Part shown: one piece after another, positions 54,065 to 64,000 of the stretch
How positions within the stretch are numbered: the stretch's first letter is position 1
How the letters are laid out: the number at the start of each line of letters is the position of its first letter
Assembly (NCBI RefSeq): GCF_014193285.1
Contig: NZ_JACHZE010000003.1
Span: 296,173-360,172, forward strand
Source: Atlantibacter sp. RC6
GTDB taxonomy: Bacteria; Pseudomonadota; Gammaproteobacteria; Enterobacterales; Enterobacteriaceae
Direction of reading: 5' to 3'
Length of the DNA stretch: 64,000 nucleotides
Notes under the pieces: model-generated
What the model saw: the letters and a program-made list of their open reading frames with translations, nothing else
Database searches by the model: none
What the model was told of the DNA's origin: nothing
Translations under genes and position numbers: made by a program

Positions 54065-55771
54065 ATGGCCATTGCGCTGGGACTCGACTTTGGCAGCGAC
54101 TCGGTTCGCGCCTTAGCGGTTGATTGCACCTCGGGCGCTGAACTCGCCACCAGTGTGGAATGGTATCCGCGCTGGCAGGCCGGGCAGTTCTGTAACGCCG
54201 CACGTAACCAATTCCGCCACCATCCCCTTGATTACATTGAATCCATGGAAGCCGCGCTTAACAGCGTGCTTGACCAGTTAGGCGCAGAAAAACGCCAACA
54301 GGTGGTGGGCATCGGCGTTGACACTACCGGTTCCACCCCTGCCCCTATTGATGCCGACGGCAATGTGCTGGCGCTTAACCCTGGCTTCGCCGACAACCCG
54401 AACGCCATGTTCGTACTGTGGAAAGATCACACTGCGGTTGAAGAAGCCGAAGCCATTACCCGCCTGTGCCACCAGCCGGATAAAATCGATTATTCGCGCT
54501 ACATCGGCGGGGTGTACTCCAGCGAATGGTTCTGGGCCAAGATCCTGCACGTGACCCGTCAGGACGCCGCCGTTGCCAAAGCCGCCAGCTCGTGGATTGA
54601 ACTGTGTGACTGGATCCCGGCGCTGCTTTCCGGCACCACTGCCCCGGCAGCCATTCGCCGCGGACGCTGTAGCGCAGGCCATAAATCCCTGTGGCATGAG
54701 AGCTGGGGCGGTTTGCCGCCAGCCAGCTTCTTTGACGAACTCGATCCGATCATCAGCCAGAATCTTGAACTGCCGCTGTTTACCGATACCTGGACCGCTG
54801 ACGTGCCGGTAGGCACCCTGACGACAGAGTGGGCCACGCGCCTCGGCCTGCCGGAAAGCGTCGTGATCAGCGGCGGCGCGTTTGACTGCCATATGGGCGC
54901 AGTCGGCGCTAACGCTCAGCCGAATACGCTGGTGAAAGTGATCGGCACCTCTACCTGCGACATTCTGATTGCCGACCAACAATCCGTCGGCGACCGCGCC
55001 GTCAAAGGCATCTGCGGGCAGGTAGACGGCAGCGTCGTGCCCGATTTTATCGGAATGGAAGCGGGCCAGTCGGCATTCGGCGATATGTACGCCTGGTTTG
55101 GCCGCGTGCTGAGCTGGCCGCTGGATCGCCTTGCCGAGCAGCATCCTGAACTGAAGACCCAAATCAGCGACAGCAAAAAAGCGCTGCTGCCTGCGCTCAC
55201 CGCCGACTGGGCGAAACAGCCGTCGCTCGATCATCTGCCGGTGATCCTCGACTGGTTTAACGGTCGCCGTACGCCATTTGCAAACCAGCGCCTGAAAGGC
55301 GTGATCACCGATGTGAATCTCGCCACCGACGCGCCGCTGCTGTTCGGCGGGCTGATCGCCTCCACGGCCTTTGGCGCGCGCGCCATTATGGAGTGCTTCA
55401 CTGATCAGGGCATCCCGGTTAATGAAGTGGTGGCGCTGGGCGGCATTGCCCGTAAAAACCCGGTGATCATGCAGGTGTGCTGCGATGTATTGAACCGCCC
55501 ACTGCAAATTGTCGGCTCCGATCAATGCTGTGCGCTGGGCGCGGCGATTTTCGCCGCCGTCGCCGCAGGCGTATATGACGATATTCCTCAGGCGCAGCAA
55601 GCCATGGCGAGCGAGATGGAAAAAACCCTCCAGCCGGACCCGGCCACCGCCGCCCGCTTCGAAGAACTCTATCGCCGCTACCAACGCTGGTGCGAAAGCG
55701 CCGAGCTTCACTATTCCCCCTCTGACACGGCCCAGCCTTCTGATGCAGACCGTGCAGCCCTGACGCTTTAA
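54065..55771 (+). CDS. araB: Ribulokinase
   Basis: Phosphorylates L-ribulose to L-ribulose 5-phosphate. 568 residues (E. coli 566), FGGY carbohydrate kinase family. Phosphate-1 motif [16 protein letters not shown] near 5-20 and the C-terminal [20 protein letters not shown] and [14 protein letters not shown] segments are clear. Start 54065 has GGAGTG 6 bases upstream; an in-frame ATG at 54038 is rejected. First gene of araBAD. Confidence 0.97.
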   Translation: MAIALGLDFGSDSVRALAVDCTSGAELATSVEWYPRWQAGQFCNAARNQFRHHPLDYIESMEAALNSVLDQLGAEKRQQVVGIGVDTTGSTPAPIDADGNVLALNPGFADNPNAMFVLWKDHTAVEEAEAITRLCHQPDKIDYSRYIGGVYSSEWFWAKILHVTRQDAAVAKAASSWIELCDWIPALLSGTTAPAAIRRGRCSAGHKSLWHESWGGLPPASFFDELDPIISQNLELPLFTDTWTADVPVGTLTTEWATRLGLPESVVISGGAFDCHMGAVGANAQPNTLVKVIGTSTCDILIADQQSVGDRAVKGICGQVDGSVVPDFIGMEAGQSAFGDMYAWFGRVLSWPLDRLAEQHPELKTQISDSKKALLPALTADWAKQPSLDHLPVILDWFNGRRTPFANQRLKGVITDVNLATDAPLLFGGLIASTAFGARAIMECFTDQGIPVNEVVALGGIARKNPVIMQVCCDVLNRPLQIVGSDQCCALGAAIFAAVAAGVYDDIPQAQQAMASEMEKTLQPDPATAARFEELYRRYQRWCESAELHYSPSDTAQPSDADRAALTL

Positions 55772-55781
55772 GGACAAGACA

Positions 55782-57284
55782 ATGACAGCCTTTAGTAAAT
55801 ACGAAGTATGGTTTGTAATCGGCAGCCAGCATCTTTACGGCCCGGAAACGCTGCGCCAGGTGACGCAACACGCCCAGCAGGTGGTGGATTCCCTGAACAG
55901 CGAAGCCAAACTGCCGTGCAAACTGGTGCTGAAACCGCTCGGCACCTCGCCGGATGAAATCACCGCCATCTGCCGCGACGCTAACTATCACGATAACTGC
56001 GCCGGGATGATGGTCTGGCTGCACACCTTCTCGCCAGCCAAAATGTGGATCAACGGCCTGAGCATCCTCAACAAACCGCTGCTGCAATTCCATACCCAGT
56101 TCAATGCCCAGATCCCGTGGGACAGCATTGATATGGACTTTATGAACCTGAACCAGACCGCGCACGGTGGCCGCGAGTTCGGCTTTATCGGCGCGCGTAT
56201 GCGTCAGCAGCACAGCGTCGTGACCGGTTACTGGAAAGATCCTCAAGCCCACCAGCGCATCGGCTCCTGGATGCGCCAGGCGGTGTCGAAACAGGAAACC
56301 CGTCATCTGAAAGTGGTGCGTTTCGGCGATAACATGCGCGAAGTGGCGGTAACCGACGGCGATAAAGTCGCGGCGCAAATCAAATTCGGCTTCTCGGTGA
56401 ACACCTGGGGCGTTGGCGATTTAGTGGCGGTGGTTAACGAAATCAGCAATGGCGACGTCAGCGCGCTGGTCGACGAGTATGAAAGCACCTACCGCCTGAC
56501 GGCTGCGGCGCAGGTCAACGGCGACAAACGCCAGAATGTGATTGATGCGGCGCGTATCGAACTCGGCATGAAGCGCTTCCTCGAGCAAGGCGGTTTCCAT
56601 GCCTTTACCACCACCTTTGAAGATCTGCATGGCCTGAAGCAACTGCCGGGCCTGGCGGTACAGCGCCTGATGCAACAGGGCTACGGCTTTGCGGGCGAAG
56701 GCGACTGGAAAACCGCGGCGCTGCTGCGCATCATGAAAGTGATGTCCGGCGGGCTCAACGGCGGTACCTCGTTTATGGAGGATTACACCTACAACTTCGA
56801 GTCCGGCAACGACATGGTGCTGGGTTCCCATATGCTCGAAGTGTGCCCGTCCATCGCCACTGATGAAAAACCGATCCTCGATGTGCAATACCTCGGCATC
56901 GGCGGCAAAGACGATCCGGCGCGCCTGATCTTCTCCAGCAAAACCGGTCCGGGCATTAACGCCAGCCTGATCGATCTGGGCGATCGTTTCCGCCTGCTGG
57001 TCAACTGCGTGGACACCGTCGAAGCGCCGCATGCGCTGCCGAAACTGCCGGTGGCGAACGCGCTGTGGAAAGCGCAGCCGGATCTGACAACCGCCTCCGA
57101 AGCCTGGATCCTGGCGGGCGGCGCGCACCATACCGTATTCAGCCACGCGTTGACCCTCGACGATATGCGCCTGTTCGCAGAACTGAACGACATCGAACTG
57201 GCCGTTATCGACAACGACACCCGCCTGCCGGCGTTTAAAGATGCGCTGCGCTGGAATGAGGTTTACTACGGCTTTAAACGCTAA
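55782..57284 (+). CDS. araA: L-arabinose isomerase
   Basis: Mn-dependent conversion of L-arabinose to L-ribulose. 500 residues, exactly as E. coli. Metal and active-site residues lie in the conserved [14 protein letters not shown] segment (Glu306 region), [16 protein letters not shown] (Glu333 region), [10 protein letters not shown] (His350) and [12 protein letters not shown] (His450). AGGACA precedes the ATG; 10 bases separate it from araB. Confidence 0.97.
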   Translation: MTAFSKYEVWFVIGSQHLYGPETLRQVTQHAQQVVDSLNSEAKLPCKLVLKPLGTSPDEITAICRDANYHDNCAGMMVWLHTFSPAKMWINGLSILNKPLLQFHTQFNAQIPWDSIDMDFMNLNQTAHGGREFGFIGARMRQQHSVVTGYWKDPQAHQRIGSWMRQAVSKQETRHLKVVRFGDNMREVAVTDGDKVAAQIKFGFSVNTWGVGDLVAVVNEISNGDVSALVDEYESTYRLTAAAQVNGDKRQNVIDAARIELGMKRFLEQGGFHAFTTTFEDLHGLKQLPGLAVQRLMQQGYGFAGEGDWKTAALLRIMKVMSGGLNGGTSFMEDYTYNFESGNDMVLGSHMLEVCPSIATDEKPILDVQYLGIGGKDDPARLIFSSKTGPGINASLIDLGDRFRLLVNCVDTVEAPHALPKLPVANALWKAQPDLTTASEAWILAGGAHHTVFSHALTLDDMRLFAELNDIELAVIDNDTRLPAFKDALRWNEVYYGFKR

Positions 57285-57300
57285 TCACAGGGGAACCTTT

Positions 57301-57330
57301 GGCCAGCCCATGCGGCTGGCCCCTTTTTTT
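57301..57330 (+). terminator. Terminator-like hairpin inside araBAD, between araA and araD
   Basis: GGCCAGCC (57301-57308) pairs perfectly with GGCTGGCC (57314-57321) around CATGC, followed by CC and seven T (57324-57330). It has every mark of an intrinsic terminator yet lies 14 bases before the araD ATG. It may lower araD expression or protect the upstream mRNA end. Confidence 0.75.
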
Positions 57331-57344
57331 AGCGGAGGATAGCG

Positions 57345-58040
57345 ATGTTAGAAGATCTGAAACGTCAGGTGCTGGAAGCCAATCTTGCGCTCCCGGCCCA
57401 CAATCTGGTTACCCTGACCTGGGGCAACGTCAGCGCGGTCTGCCGCGAACAGGGCGTGTTTATCATCAAGCCATCAGGCGTTGATTACTCCGTCATGACC
57501 GCCGAAGATATGGTGGTGGTCAGTATCGAAACCGGTGAAGTCGTCGAGGGCAATAAGAAACCCTCTTCCGATACGCCGACCCACCGCCTGCTGTACCAAC
57601 AGTTCCCGGATATTGGCGGCATCGTACATACCCACTCCCGCCACGCCACTATCTGGGCGCAGGCCGGGAAAAGCATTCCGGCGACGGGCACCACTCACGC
57701 CGACTATTTCTACGGCCCCATCCCCTGCACCCGTAAAATGACCGATGACGAAATCAACGGCGAATATGAATGGGATACCGGAACGGTGATCGTCGAAACC
57801 TTCCGCGAGCTGGGCATTGAAGCGAAACAGATGCCTGGCGTGCTGGTGCATTCCCACGGCCCCTTTGCCTGGGGTAAAGACGCCATGGATGCCGTGCATA
57901 ACGCCATCGTAATGGAAGAAGTGGCCTATATGGGCATTTTCTGCCGCCAGCTCACGCCTGACCTTCCGCCAATGCAGCAAACGCTACTGGATAAGCACTA
58001 TCTGCGTAAGCATGGAGCGAAGGCGTATTACGGGCAGTAA
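57345..58040 (+). CDS. araD: L-ribulose-5-phosphate 4-epimerase
   Basis: Zinc enzyme that gives D-xylulose 5-phosphate. 231 residues. Zinc ligands His95 and His97 ([15 protein letters not shown]) and His171 ([11 protein letters not shown]), catalytic Asp76 and Asp120 positions conserved. GGAGG lies 7 bases before the ATG. Last gene of araBAD. Confidence 0.97.
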   Translation: MLEDLKRQVLEANLALPAHNLVTLTWGNVSAVCREQGVFIIKPSGVDYSVMTAEDMVVVSIETGEVVEGNKKPSSDTPTHRLLYQQFPDIGGIVHTHSRHATIWAQAGKSIPATGTTHADYFYGPIPCTRKMTDDEINGEYEWDTGTVIVETFRELGIEAKQMPGVLVHSHGPFAWGKDAMDAVHNAIVMEEVAYMGIFCRQLTPDLPPMQQTLLDKHYLRKHGAKAYYGQ

Positions 58041-58058
58041 TCCATAGTCTTTTGCTCT

Positions 58059-58086
58059 AAAACCCAGACGCCGTTCTGGGTTTTTT
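58059..58086 (+). terminator. araBAD terminator
   Basis: AAAACCCAGA (58059-58068) pairs with TCTGGGTTTT (58075-58084) around CGCCGT, ending in six T. Confidence 0.9.
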
Positions 58087-58231
58087 ATTTTCATGCGCTT
58101 TACGCCGTCCGGGTCAAAAACCGAAAGGTGATGCTCCCGCCTTTTCAGCCATCTCTTCAGCGAAGAAAATAGCGTCCGACTCCCGGGCGATACAACGCCT
58201 GAAGAGACAGGGATAAGCGGAAGGGGTAAGC

Positions 58232-58828
58232 ATGAAAGCAGTGAAAAAAGTTGGCATCTTGTTTGTTGTTAGTGTCGCAGCGGTTCTGGTCATTGGCTGT
58301 ATAAACGCCCTCTCTGTCTTCAACTACAGCCTGGTTGACGAAACCCATACCGCCGATTGCGCGATTGTCGCGGGTGCGGCTGTCAGGGGCGATCAACCCT
58401 CCCCGGTTTTCCAGGAACGGCTGAACCACGCGGTGGCGCTGTATCGCGATGGCTATGTGAAAACGCTGATCGTCACCGGCGGTTATTCAAACAATAACGC
58501 CCTCTCCGATGCCGCTGTGGCACGTCGCTATCTGTTAGCGCAGAATGTGCCTGACCAGGCGATTCTGGTAGAAGATCGTTCACAGGTAACCCGTGAAAAC
58601 CTGCGTTATGCGAAAGCGATCATGGCATTGAATCAACTGAATAATGCACTGATCGTCAGCGATCCAATGCATATGAAGCGGATTATGTTGATTGCTAAGG
58701 ATGAACGAATTGAAGCCTGGTCATCGCCTACGCCAACCAGCCGCTATCACTCGTTCGGCACCAAAGCGCGCTTTCTGATAAGCGAGACATTCTGGTACTC
58801 CCTTTATCTCGTCTATCGCCTGCTCTAA
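58232..58828 (+). CDS. YdcF/SanA-like DUF218 envelope protein, inserted between araD and polB
   Basis: 198 residues. The N-terminus KKVGILFVVSVAAVLVIGC is a membrane anchor; V-I-G-Cys23 fits a lipobox, so it may be a lipoprotein instead. The rest is a DUF218 domain: ADCAIVAGAAVRGDQPSPVF, RLNHAVALYRDGYVKTLIVT with GGYS, NVPDQAILVEDRSQVTRENL, and ALIVSDPMHMKR. Relatives include E. coli YdcF and SanA; their chemistry is not established, though SanA affects vancomycin entry. AAGGGG lies 5-6 bases before the ATG. K-12 has no gene between araD and polB. A weak ending hairpin overlaps the polB promoter. Confidence 0.8.
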   Translation: MKAVKKVGILFVVSVAAVLVIGCINALSVFNYSLVDETHTADCAIVAGAAVRGDQPSPVFQERLNHAVALYRDGYVKTLIVTGGYSNNNALSDAAVARRYLLAQNVPDQAILVEDRSQVTRENLRYAKAIMALNQLNNALIVSDPMHMKRIMLIAKDERIEAWSSPTPTSRYHSFGTKARFLISETFWYSLYLVYRLL

Positions 58829-58839
58829 CCCCGCCAACA

Positions 58840-58881
58840 CTGTACAAAACACCAGCACCCCAACAGAATCCAGGCTATAAT
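58840..58881 (+). promoter_or_regulatory. polB promoter with LexA box
   Basis: CTGTACAAAACACCAG at 58840-58855 fits the LexA pattern CTGT-N8-ACAG with one mismatch and resembles the E. coli polB box. A perfect -10 TATAAT is at 58876-58881; the -35 is poor and would overlap the LexA box. This agrees with the known SOS induction of polB. Confidence 0.8.
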
Positions 58882-58896
58882 CAGGCCTGGTTTTTT
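58870..58896 (+). terminator. Hairpin with T-run ending the DUF218 gene, loop containing the polB -10
   Basis: CCAGGC (58870-58875) pairs with GCCTGG (58885-58890) and is followed by six T (58891-58896). The 9-base loop is TATAATCAG, i.e. the polB -10 hexamer itself. Readthrough transcripts can form the hairpin; polB transcripts starting near 58888 begin within the right arm and cannot. Confidence 0.65.
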
Positions 58897-58910
58897 ATTG
58901 GAAAAATAGC

Positions 58911-61268
58911 GTGGCAGAGACGCGACAGGGGTTTGTTCTGACCCGACACTGGCGGGATACGCCCCAGGGCACCGAAGTTGAATTCTGGCTGGCAACCGAC
59001 AGCGGGCCGCTGTGCGTGACGCTGCCCGCGCAGGAATCTGTTGCCTTTATCCCCCAGGCTCAACGCGCCCGCGCGGAAAGCGCGCTGGCGGGTGAATCCT
59101 GCCGTCTGGAATCGCTTTCCCTGCGTGATTTTCATCAACAACCGGTGTGCGGTCTCTATTTTCGCCAGCATCGTCAGTTAATGCGCTGCGAAAAACTGCT
59201 GCGTGAAGCGGGGGTAACGGTCTATGAGGCCGATGTGCGCCCGCCCGAACGCTATCTGATGGAGCGTTTTATTACCGCCCCGGTCTGGGTGACCGGCGAG
59301 ATGCGCGGCGGCGGGTTGCGTGACGCCAAAATGAAACCCAACCCAACGTACCGCCCGGCGCTGAAATGGGTGTCGCTGGATATTGAGACCAACCGCCACG
59401 GTGAACTCTACTGCATCGGTCTGGAAGGCTGCGGCGAGCGCACAGTATATATGCTCGGGCCGGAAAACGGCGATGCCAGCGGGCTGGATTTCAAACTCGA
59501 ATACGTCGCCAGCCGTCCGCAACTGCTCGAAAAACTGAATGCCTGGTTTGCCGAATTCGATCCCGATGTGCTGATCGGCTGGAACGTGATCCAGTTCGAT
59601 TTAAAAATGCTTCAGAAACATGCTGAACGCTACGCTATCCCGCTGCGCCTCGGGCGCAACGGCCAGGAGATCGAATGGCGCGAGCACGGCTTTAAGGCCG
59701 GGATGTTTTTCGCTCAGGCTCCGGGCCGGTTGATCATAGACGGTATCGATGCGCTGAAATCGGCGTTCTGGAGCTTTTCCTCTTTTTCGCTGGAATCGGT
59801 ATCGCAGGAGCTGCTGGGCGAAGGGAAAGCCATCGACAACCCCTGGGATCGAATGGCAGAAATCGACAGGCGCTTCGCCGAAGACAAACCCGCGCTGGCG
59901 ACCTATAACCTGAAAGACTGCGAGCTAGTGACGCGCATTTTTCATAAAACCGAGATCATGCCGTTTTTACTGGAGCGCTCCACGGTCAACGGATTACCTG
60001 CGGATCGCCACGGCGGGTCGGTGGCGTCGTTCAGCCATCTCTATTTCCCGCGTATGCATCGTGCCGGTTTTGTCGCGCCGAATTTGGGTGATGTCCCTCC
60101 TCAGGCGAGCCCCGGCGGATATGTGATGGATTCCCGCCCAGGGCTGTACGATTCAGTGTTGGTGCTCGATTACAAAAGCCTGTATCCATCGATTATCCGC
60201 ACCTTTTTAATCGACCCGGTCGGTCTGGTGGAAGGCCTGGCGCAGCCTGATGACGCGCACAGCGTGGAAGGTTACCTGAACGCCCGCTTCTCGCGCACCA
60301 CCCACTGCCTGCCGGAGATCGTGTCGCAAATCTGGCTGGGGCGCGAAGAGGCCAAAAAGCACGGCAACAAACCGCTTTCCCAGGCGCTGAAAATCATCAT
60401 GAACGCCTTTTACGGCGTGCTGGGCACCAGCGCTTGCCGGTTCTTCGACCCACGGCTGGCATCATCCATCACGCTGCGCGGCCATGACATTATGCGCCAG
60501 ACCAAAGCGTTGATTGAGGCGGAAGGCTACGACGTGATTTACGGCGATACCGACTCCACATTTGTCTGGCTCAGGAAGGCTTATGACAATGCTCAGGCCA
60601 GCGAAATCGGCAACGCCCTGGTCGCCAAAGTTAACCAGTGGTGGCGCGAGCACCTGAAGCAGACCCTGAAAGTAGAAAGCGCGCTGGAGCTGGAGTTCGA
60701 GACCCATTTTACGCGCTTCTTAATGCCTACCATCCGGGGCGCGGAAATGGGCAGTAAGAAACGCTACGCCGGGCTGATTGAGCAAGACGGCGAACAGCGC
60801 ATGGTATTCAAAGGACTGGAAACGGTGCGCACCGACTGGACGCCGCTGGCGCAGAACTTCCAGCAGGCGCTGTATTTGAAAATTTTCCGCCGCGAGCCGT
60901 ACCGGGATTTTGTGCGTGAAACCATCGCCCGGTTGCTGAACGGCGAACTCGACGACCAGCTGGTTTATCGCAAGCGCCTGCGCCGCCCGTTAAAAGAGTA
61001 TCAGCGCAACGTACCGCCTCATGTCCGCGCCGCGCGGTTGGCGGATGAAGAAAACGCCCGGCTCGGCAGGCCAGCCCAGTACCAGAATCGCGGTACGATT
61101 AAGTATGTCTGGACCACCAACGGGCCGGAGCCGCGCGACTATCAACGCTCGCCGCTGGATTACGATCATTACCTGACGCGCCAGCTTCAGCCGGTGGCGG
61201 AGGGAATTTTGCCTTTTATGAAGGATGACTTTGCTACACTCATGACAGGGCAACTGGGGTTATTTTGA
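58911..61268 (+). CDS. polB: DNA polymerase II
   Basis: Family B SOS-inducible polymerase for translesion synthesis and restart. 785 residues (E. coli 783), starting at a GTG as in E. coli. Exonuclease motif I LDIET has Asp157 and Glu159. Polymerase motifs [12 protein letters not shown] (A) and [10 protein letters not shown] (C) are intact. The C-terminal QLGLF (781-785) is the sliding-clamp-binding peptide. Some inner segments (residues 46-70 and near 550) are more diverged than the rest. rapA follows after 129 bases. Confidence 0.97.
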   Translation: MAETRQGFVLTRHWRDTPQGTEVEFWLATDSGPLCVTLPAQESVAFIPQAQRARAESALAGESCRLESLSLRDFHQQPVCGLYFRQHRQLMRCEKLLREAGVTVYEADVRPPERYLMERFITAPVWVTGEMRGGGLRDAKMKPNPTYRPALKWVSLDIETNRHGELYCIGLEGCGERTVYMLGPENGDASGLDFKLEYVASRPQLLEKLNAWFAEFDPDVLIGWNVIQFDLKMLQKHAERYAIPLRLGRNGQEIEWREHGFKAGMFFAQAPGRLIIDGIDALKSAFWSFSSFSLESVSQELLGEGKAIDNPWDRMAEIDRRFAEDKPALATYNLKDCELVTRIFHKTEIMPFLLERSTVNGLPADRHGGSVASFSHLYFPRMHRAGFVAPNLGDVPPQASPGGYVMDSRPGLYDSVLVLDYKSLYPSIIRTFLIDPVGLVEGLAQPDDAHSVEGYLNARFSRTTHCLPEIVSQIWLGREEAKKHGNKPLSQALKIIMNAFYGVLGTSACRFFDPRLASSITLRGHDIMRQTKALIEAEGYDVIYGDTDSTFVWLRKAYDNAQASEIGNALVAKVNQWWREHLKQTLKVESALELEFETHFTRFLMPTIRGAEMGSKKRYAGLIEQDGEQRMVFKGLETVRTDWTPLAQNFQQALYLKIFRREPYRDFVRETIARLLNGELDDQLVYRKRLRRPLKEYQRNVPPHVRAARLADEENARLGRPAQYQNRGTIKYVWTTNGPEPRDYQRSPLDYDHYLTRQLQPVAEGILPFMKDDFATLMTGQLGLF

Positions 61269-61397
61269 CAGGTGACGAACGCGTTACCATCCAGTACCAT
61301 AGCGCCCTTTCCTATTCTGAATCCCATTTACTGCACCGCGAGTTATTTGCGGTGGACATACTATTGCCTGCAAATTATTAACCAGAGCCGAACAGAT

Positions 61398-64000
61398 ATG
61401 CCTTTTACACTTGGTCAACGTTGGATTAGCGACACGGAAAGCGAACTTGGATTAGGAACCGTGGTAGCGCTGGATGCGCGGATGGTGACTTTGCTTTTCC
61501 CTGCTACCGGCGAAAACCGTCTGTATGCCCGTAATGACTCCCCCATCACCCGCGTGATGTTTAACCCCGGCGATACCATTACCAGCCACGACGGCTGGCA
61601 GTTAAAAGTTGCCGATGTCGCCGAAGAAAACGGGCTGCTCGCCTATACCGGAACCCGGCTTGATACCCAGGAGGAAAACGTCACCCTGCGTGAAGTCTTC
61701 CTCGACAGCAAACTGGTGTTCAGTAAACCGCAGGACCGTCTGTTTGCCGGGCAAATCGACCGTATGGATCGTTTCGCCCTGCGCTTTCGCGCCCGCCGCT
61801 ACCAGAGTGAACAGTACCGCATGCCGTGGAGCGGGCTGCGCGGCCAGCGCACCAACCTGATCCCGCATCAGTTGCACATCGCCAATGATGTGGGTCGCCG
61901 CCATGCGCCGCGCGTGCTGCTGGCGGATGAGGTGGGCCTGGGTAAAACCATCGAAGCGGGCATGATTATTCATCAGCAGTTGCTGGCTGGCGCAGCGGAA
62001 CGCGTGCTGATCGTGGTGCCGGAAACCCTGCAACACCAGTGGCTGGTGGAGATGCTGCGCCGCTTCAATTTGCGTTTCGCGCTGTTTGACGACGCTCGCT
62101 ACGCCGAAGCCCAGCACGATGCCGATAACCCGTTCGAAACCGAACAGCTGGTGATCTGTTCGCTGGATTTTGTGCGCCGCAACAAGCAGCGCCTTGAGCA
62201 TCTGTGCGAAGCCGAATGGGATTTGATGGTGGTGGATGAAGCCCACCATCTGGTGTGGAGCGAAGACGCGCCGAGCCGCGAATACCTGGCGATTGAACAG
62301 CTGGCGGCCCAGGTGCCTGGCGTACTGTTGTTGACCGCCACGCCGGAACAGCTGGGGCTGGAGAGCCACTTTGCCCGCTTGCGCCTGCTGGATCCGAACC
62401 GCTTCCATGATTTCGAACAGTTTGTCGAAGAGCAACAAAACTACCGCCCGGTGGCGGATGCCGTCGCCATGCTGCTGGCGGGCAAGCACCTGTCCGATAG
62501 CGAACTGAATACCCTGAGCGATTTGATTGGCGAGCAGGATATCGAGCCGCTGCTGCAAACCGCTAACAGTACCCGCGACGGTGCGGAATCAGCGCGTCAG
62601 GAACTGGTTTCCATGCTGCTGGATCGCCATGGCACCAGCCGTGTACTGTTCCGCAACACCCGCAACGGCGTTAAAGGCTTTCCGAAGCGCGAGCTGCACA
62701 CGGTAAAACTGCCGCTGCCGACCCAGTATCAAACGGCAATTAAAGTCTCCGGGATCATGGGCGCGCGCAAATCGTCGGAAGAACGCGCCCGCGACATGCT
62801 CTATCCGGAACAGATTTATCAGGAATTCGAAGGCGATACCGGCACCTGGTGGAACTTTGATCCGCGCGTTGAATGGCTGATGGGCTACCTCACCAGCCAC
62901 CGCTCCCAGAAAGTGCTGGTGATCTGCGCCAAAGCCGCCACGGCGTTGCAGCTTGAACAGGTACTGCGCGAGCGTGAAGGCATTCGCGCAGCGGTGTTCC
63001 ATGAAGGGATGTCCATCGTCGAGCGTGACCGCGCGGCGGCGTGGTTCTCGGAAGAAGACACCGGCGCGCAGGTGCTGCTGTGTTCGGAAATCGGCTCGGA
63101 AGGCCGTAACTTCCAGTTCGCCAGCCATCTGGTGATGTTCGACCTGCCGTTCAACCCGGATCTGCTGGAGCAGCGAATTGGCCGTCTGGATCGTATCGGC
63201 CAGGCGCACGATATCCAGATTCTGGTACCCTGGCTGGAAAAAACCGCCCAGTCGGTGCTGGTGCGTTGGTATCACGAAGGGCTGGACGCGTTCGAGCATA
63301 CTTGCCCGACGGGCCGCACCATTTATGACAGCGTCTATAACGAGCTGATCAACTATCTGGCCGCGCCGGAAGAGACCGAGGGCTTCGATGAGCTAATCAA
63401 GTCGTGCCGCGAACAGCATGATGCGTTAAAAGCCCAGCTGGAGCAGGGCCGCGACCGCCTGCTGGAGATTAACTCCAACGGCGGCGAACAGGCGCAGGCG
63501 TTGGCGGAATCTATCGCCGGGCAGGACAACGACACCGGCCTGGTTAACTTCGCGATGAACCTGTTTGATATCATCGGCATTAATCAGGACGATCGCGGCG
63601 AGCATATGATTGTGTTGACGCCGTCTGACCATATGCTGGTGCCGGATTTCCCGGGCCTGCCGGAAGACGGCTGTACCATCACCTTTAACCGCGATGTGGC
63701 GCTGTCTCGCGAAGATGCCCAGTTCATCACCTGGGAACATCCGCTGATCCGCAACGGCCTGGATTTGATCCTCTCCGGCGATACCGGCAGCTGCGCGCTG
63801 TCGCTGCTGAAAAACAAAGCGCTGCCGGTGGGCACCCTGCTGCTTGAGCTGATCTATGTGGTAGAGGCCAAAGCGCCGAAGCAGTTACAGCTCAACCGCT
63901 TCCTGCCGCCGACGCCGATCCGTATGCTGGTGGATAAAAACGGCACCAACCTCGCCGCCCAGGTGGAGTTTGAAGGCTTCAACCGTCAGCTCAGCGCGGT
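61398..64000 (+). CDS. rapA: RNA polymerase recycling ATPase RapA (cut by window edge)
   Basis: SWI/SNF-type translocase bound to RNA polymerase (formerly HepA). The first 867 codons are present of the 968 usual in E. coli; the frame stays open to the window edge. Two N-terminal Tudor-like domains ([20 protein letters not shown]...), then the helicase core: DEVGLGKT (177-184), VVDEAHHLV (DEAH near 280-283), [11 protein letters not shown], and the second lobe with [12 protein letters not shown] and [11 protein letters not shown]. The start MPFTLGQRW aligns with E. coli. Monocistronic by position; a -10-like TACTAT is at 61359-61364. Confidence 0.97.
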   Translation, partial: MPFTLGQRWISDTESELGLGTVVALDARMVTLLFPATGENRLYARNDSPITRVMFNPGDTITSHDGWQLKVADVAEENGLLAYTGTRLDTQEENVTLREVFLDSKLVFSKPQDRLFAGQIDRMDRFALRFRARRYQSEQYRMPWSGLRGQRTNLIPHQLHIANDVGRRHAPRVLLADEVGLGKTIEAGMIIHQQLLAGAAERVLIVVPETLQHQWLVEMLRRFNLRFALFDDARYAEAQHDADNPFETEQLVICSLDFVRRNKQRLEHLCEAEWDLMVVDEAHHLVWSEDAPSREYLAIEQLAAQVPGVLLLTATPEQLGLESHFARLRLLDPNRFHDFEQFVEEQQNYRPVADAVAMLLAGKHLSDSELNTLSDLIGEQDIEPLLQTANSTRDGAESARQELVSMLLDRHGTSRVLFRNTRNGVKGFPKRELHTVKLPLPTQYQTAIKVSGIMGARKSSEERARDMLYPEQIYQEFEGDTGTWWNFDPRVEWLMGYLTSHRSQKVLVICAKAATALQLEQVLREREGIRAAVFHEGMSIVERDRAAAWFSEEDTGAQVLLCSEIGSEGRNFQFASHLVMFDLPFNPDLLEQRIGRLDRIGQAHDIQILVPWLEKTAQSVLVRWYHEGLDAFEHTCPTGRTIYDSVYNELINYLAAPEETEGFDELIKSCREQHDALKAQLEQGRDRLLEINSNGGEQAQALAESIAGQDNDTGLVNFAMNLFDIIGINQDDRGEHMIVLTPSDHMLVPDFPGLPEDGCTITFNRDVALSREDAQFITWEHPLIRNGLDLILSGDTGSCALSLLKNKALPVGTLLLELIYVVEAKAPKQLQLNRFLPPTPIRMLVDKNGTNLAAQVEFEGFNRQLSA

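Noticed and set aside
54278-55777. 499-codon frame opposite araB, and a 303-codon frame opposite araA (55467-56378)
   Set aside because: Long open antisense frames arise from the G+C-rich codon usage of araBA; composition is not protein-like and no homology was recognised.
61602-63299. Two frames of 318 and 236 codons opposite rapA
   Set aside because: They mirror the intact rapA reading frame, which continues unbroken to the window edge.

Overview
The window is chromosomal DNA from a member of the Enterobacteriaceae. Almost every protein can be matched residue by residue to an Escherichia coli K-12 counterpart, while the G+C-rich wobble positions and the sequence divergence point to an Enterobacter/Kosakonia/Klebsiella-like relative rather than Escherichia. 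I cannot fix the genus from sequence alone. No phage, IS element, integron, CRISPR array, tRNA or rRNA was found; nearly all of the window is core genome.

Layout: (1) 1-13,176 is the block that lies near minute 66 in E. coli: the start of speA with the small gene yqgB, then metK, an extra membrane-protein gene, galP, sprT, endA, rsmE, gshB, yqgE, ruvX (yqgF), yggR, and yggS-yggT-yggU-rdgB-hemW. (2) At 13,177-13,247 this block is joined, across a bidirectional terminator, to the 3' end of secA. (3) 13,248-64,000 is the block that lies near minutes 1-2.5 in E. coli, read in the opposite direction: secM-secA, lpxC, the division and cell-wall (dcw) cluster from ftsZ back to mraZ, cra, ilvIH, leuO, leuLABCD, setA, SgrS/sgrR, thiBPQ, yabI, araC/araBAD, a YdcF/SanA-like gene absent from this position in K-12, polB and the first 867 codons of rapA.

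The genes form clear working groups: the dcw cluster makes lipid II and the divisome from one tightly overlapping operon driven by an MraZ-regulated promoter; SecM stalls to control SecA; leuABCD is controlled by a leader peptide and attenuator; thiBPQ is controlled by a TPP riboswitch; araC and araBAD share a control region with a recognisable O2/O1/CRP/I1-I2 layout; SgrR and SgrS handle sugar-phosphate stress beside the sugar efflux gene setA.

The most notable feature is the hemW|secA junction. On the K-12 map these two points lie at almost equal distances on either side of oriC, so the join looks like one end of an inversion symmetric about the origin. Secondary points are two genes inserted into otherwise conserved neighbourhoods, an SgrS RNA with no recognisable sgrT, two good starts for speA, an unusual polB promoter sitting in the loop of a terminator hairpin, and a probably leaderless sprT. 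I did not find an undescribed multi-gene system.
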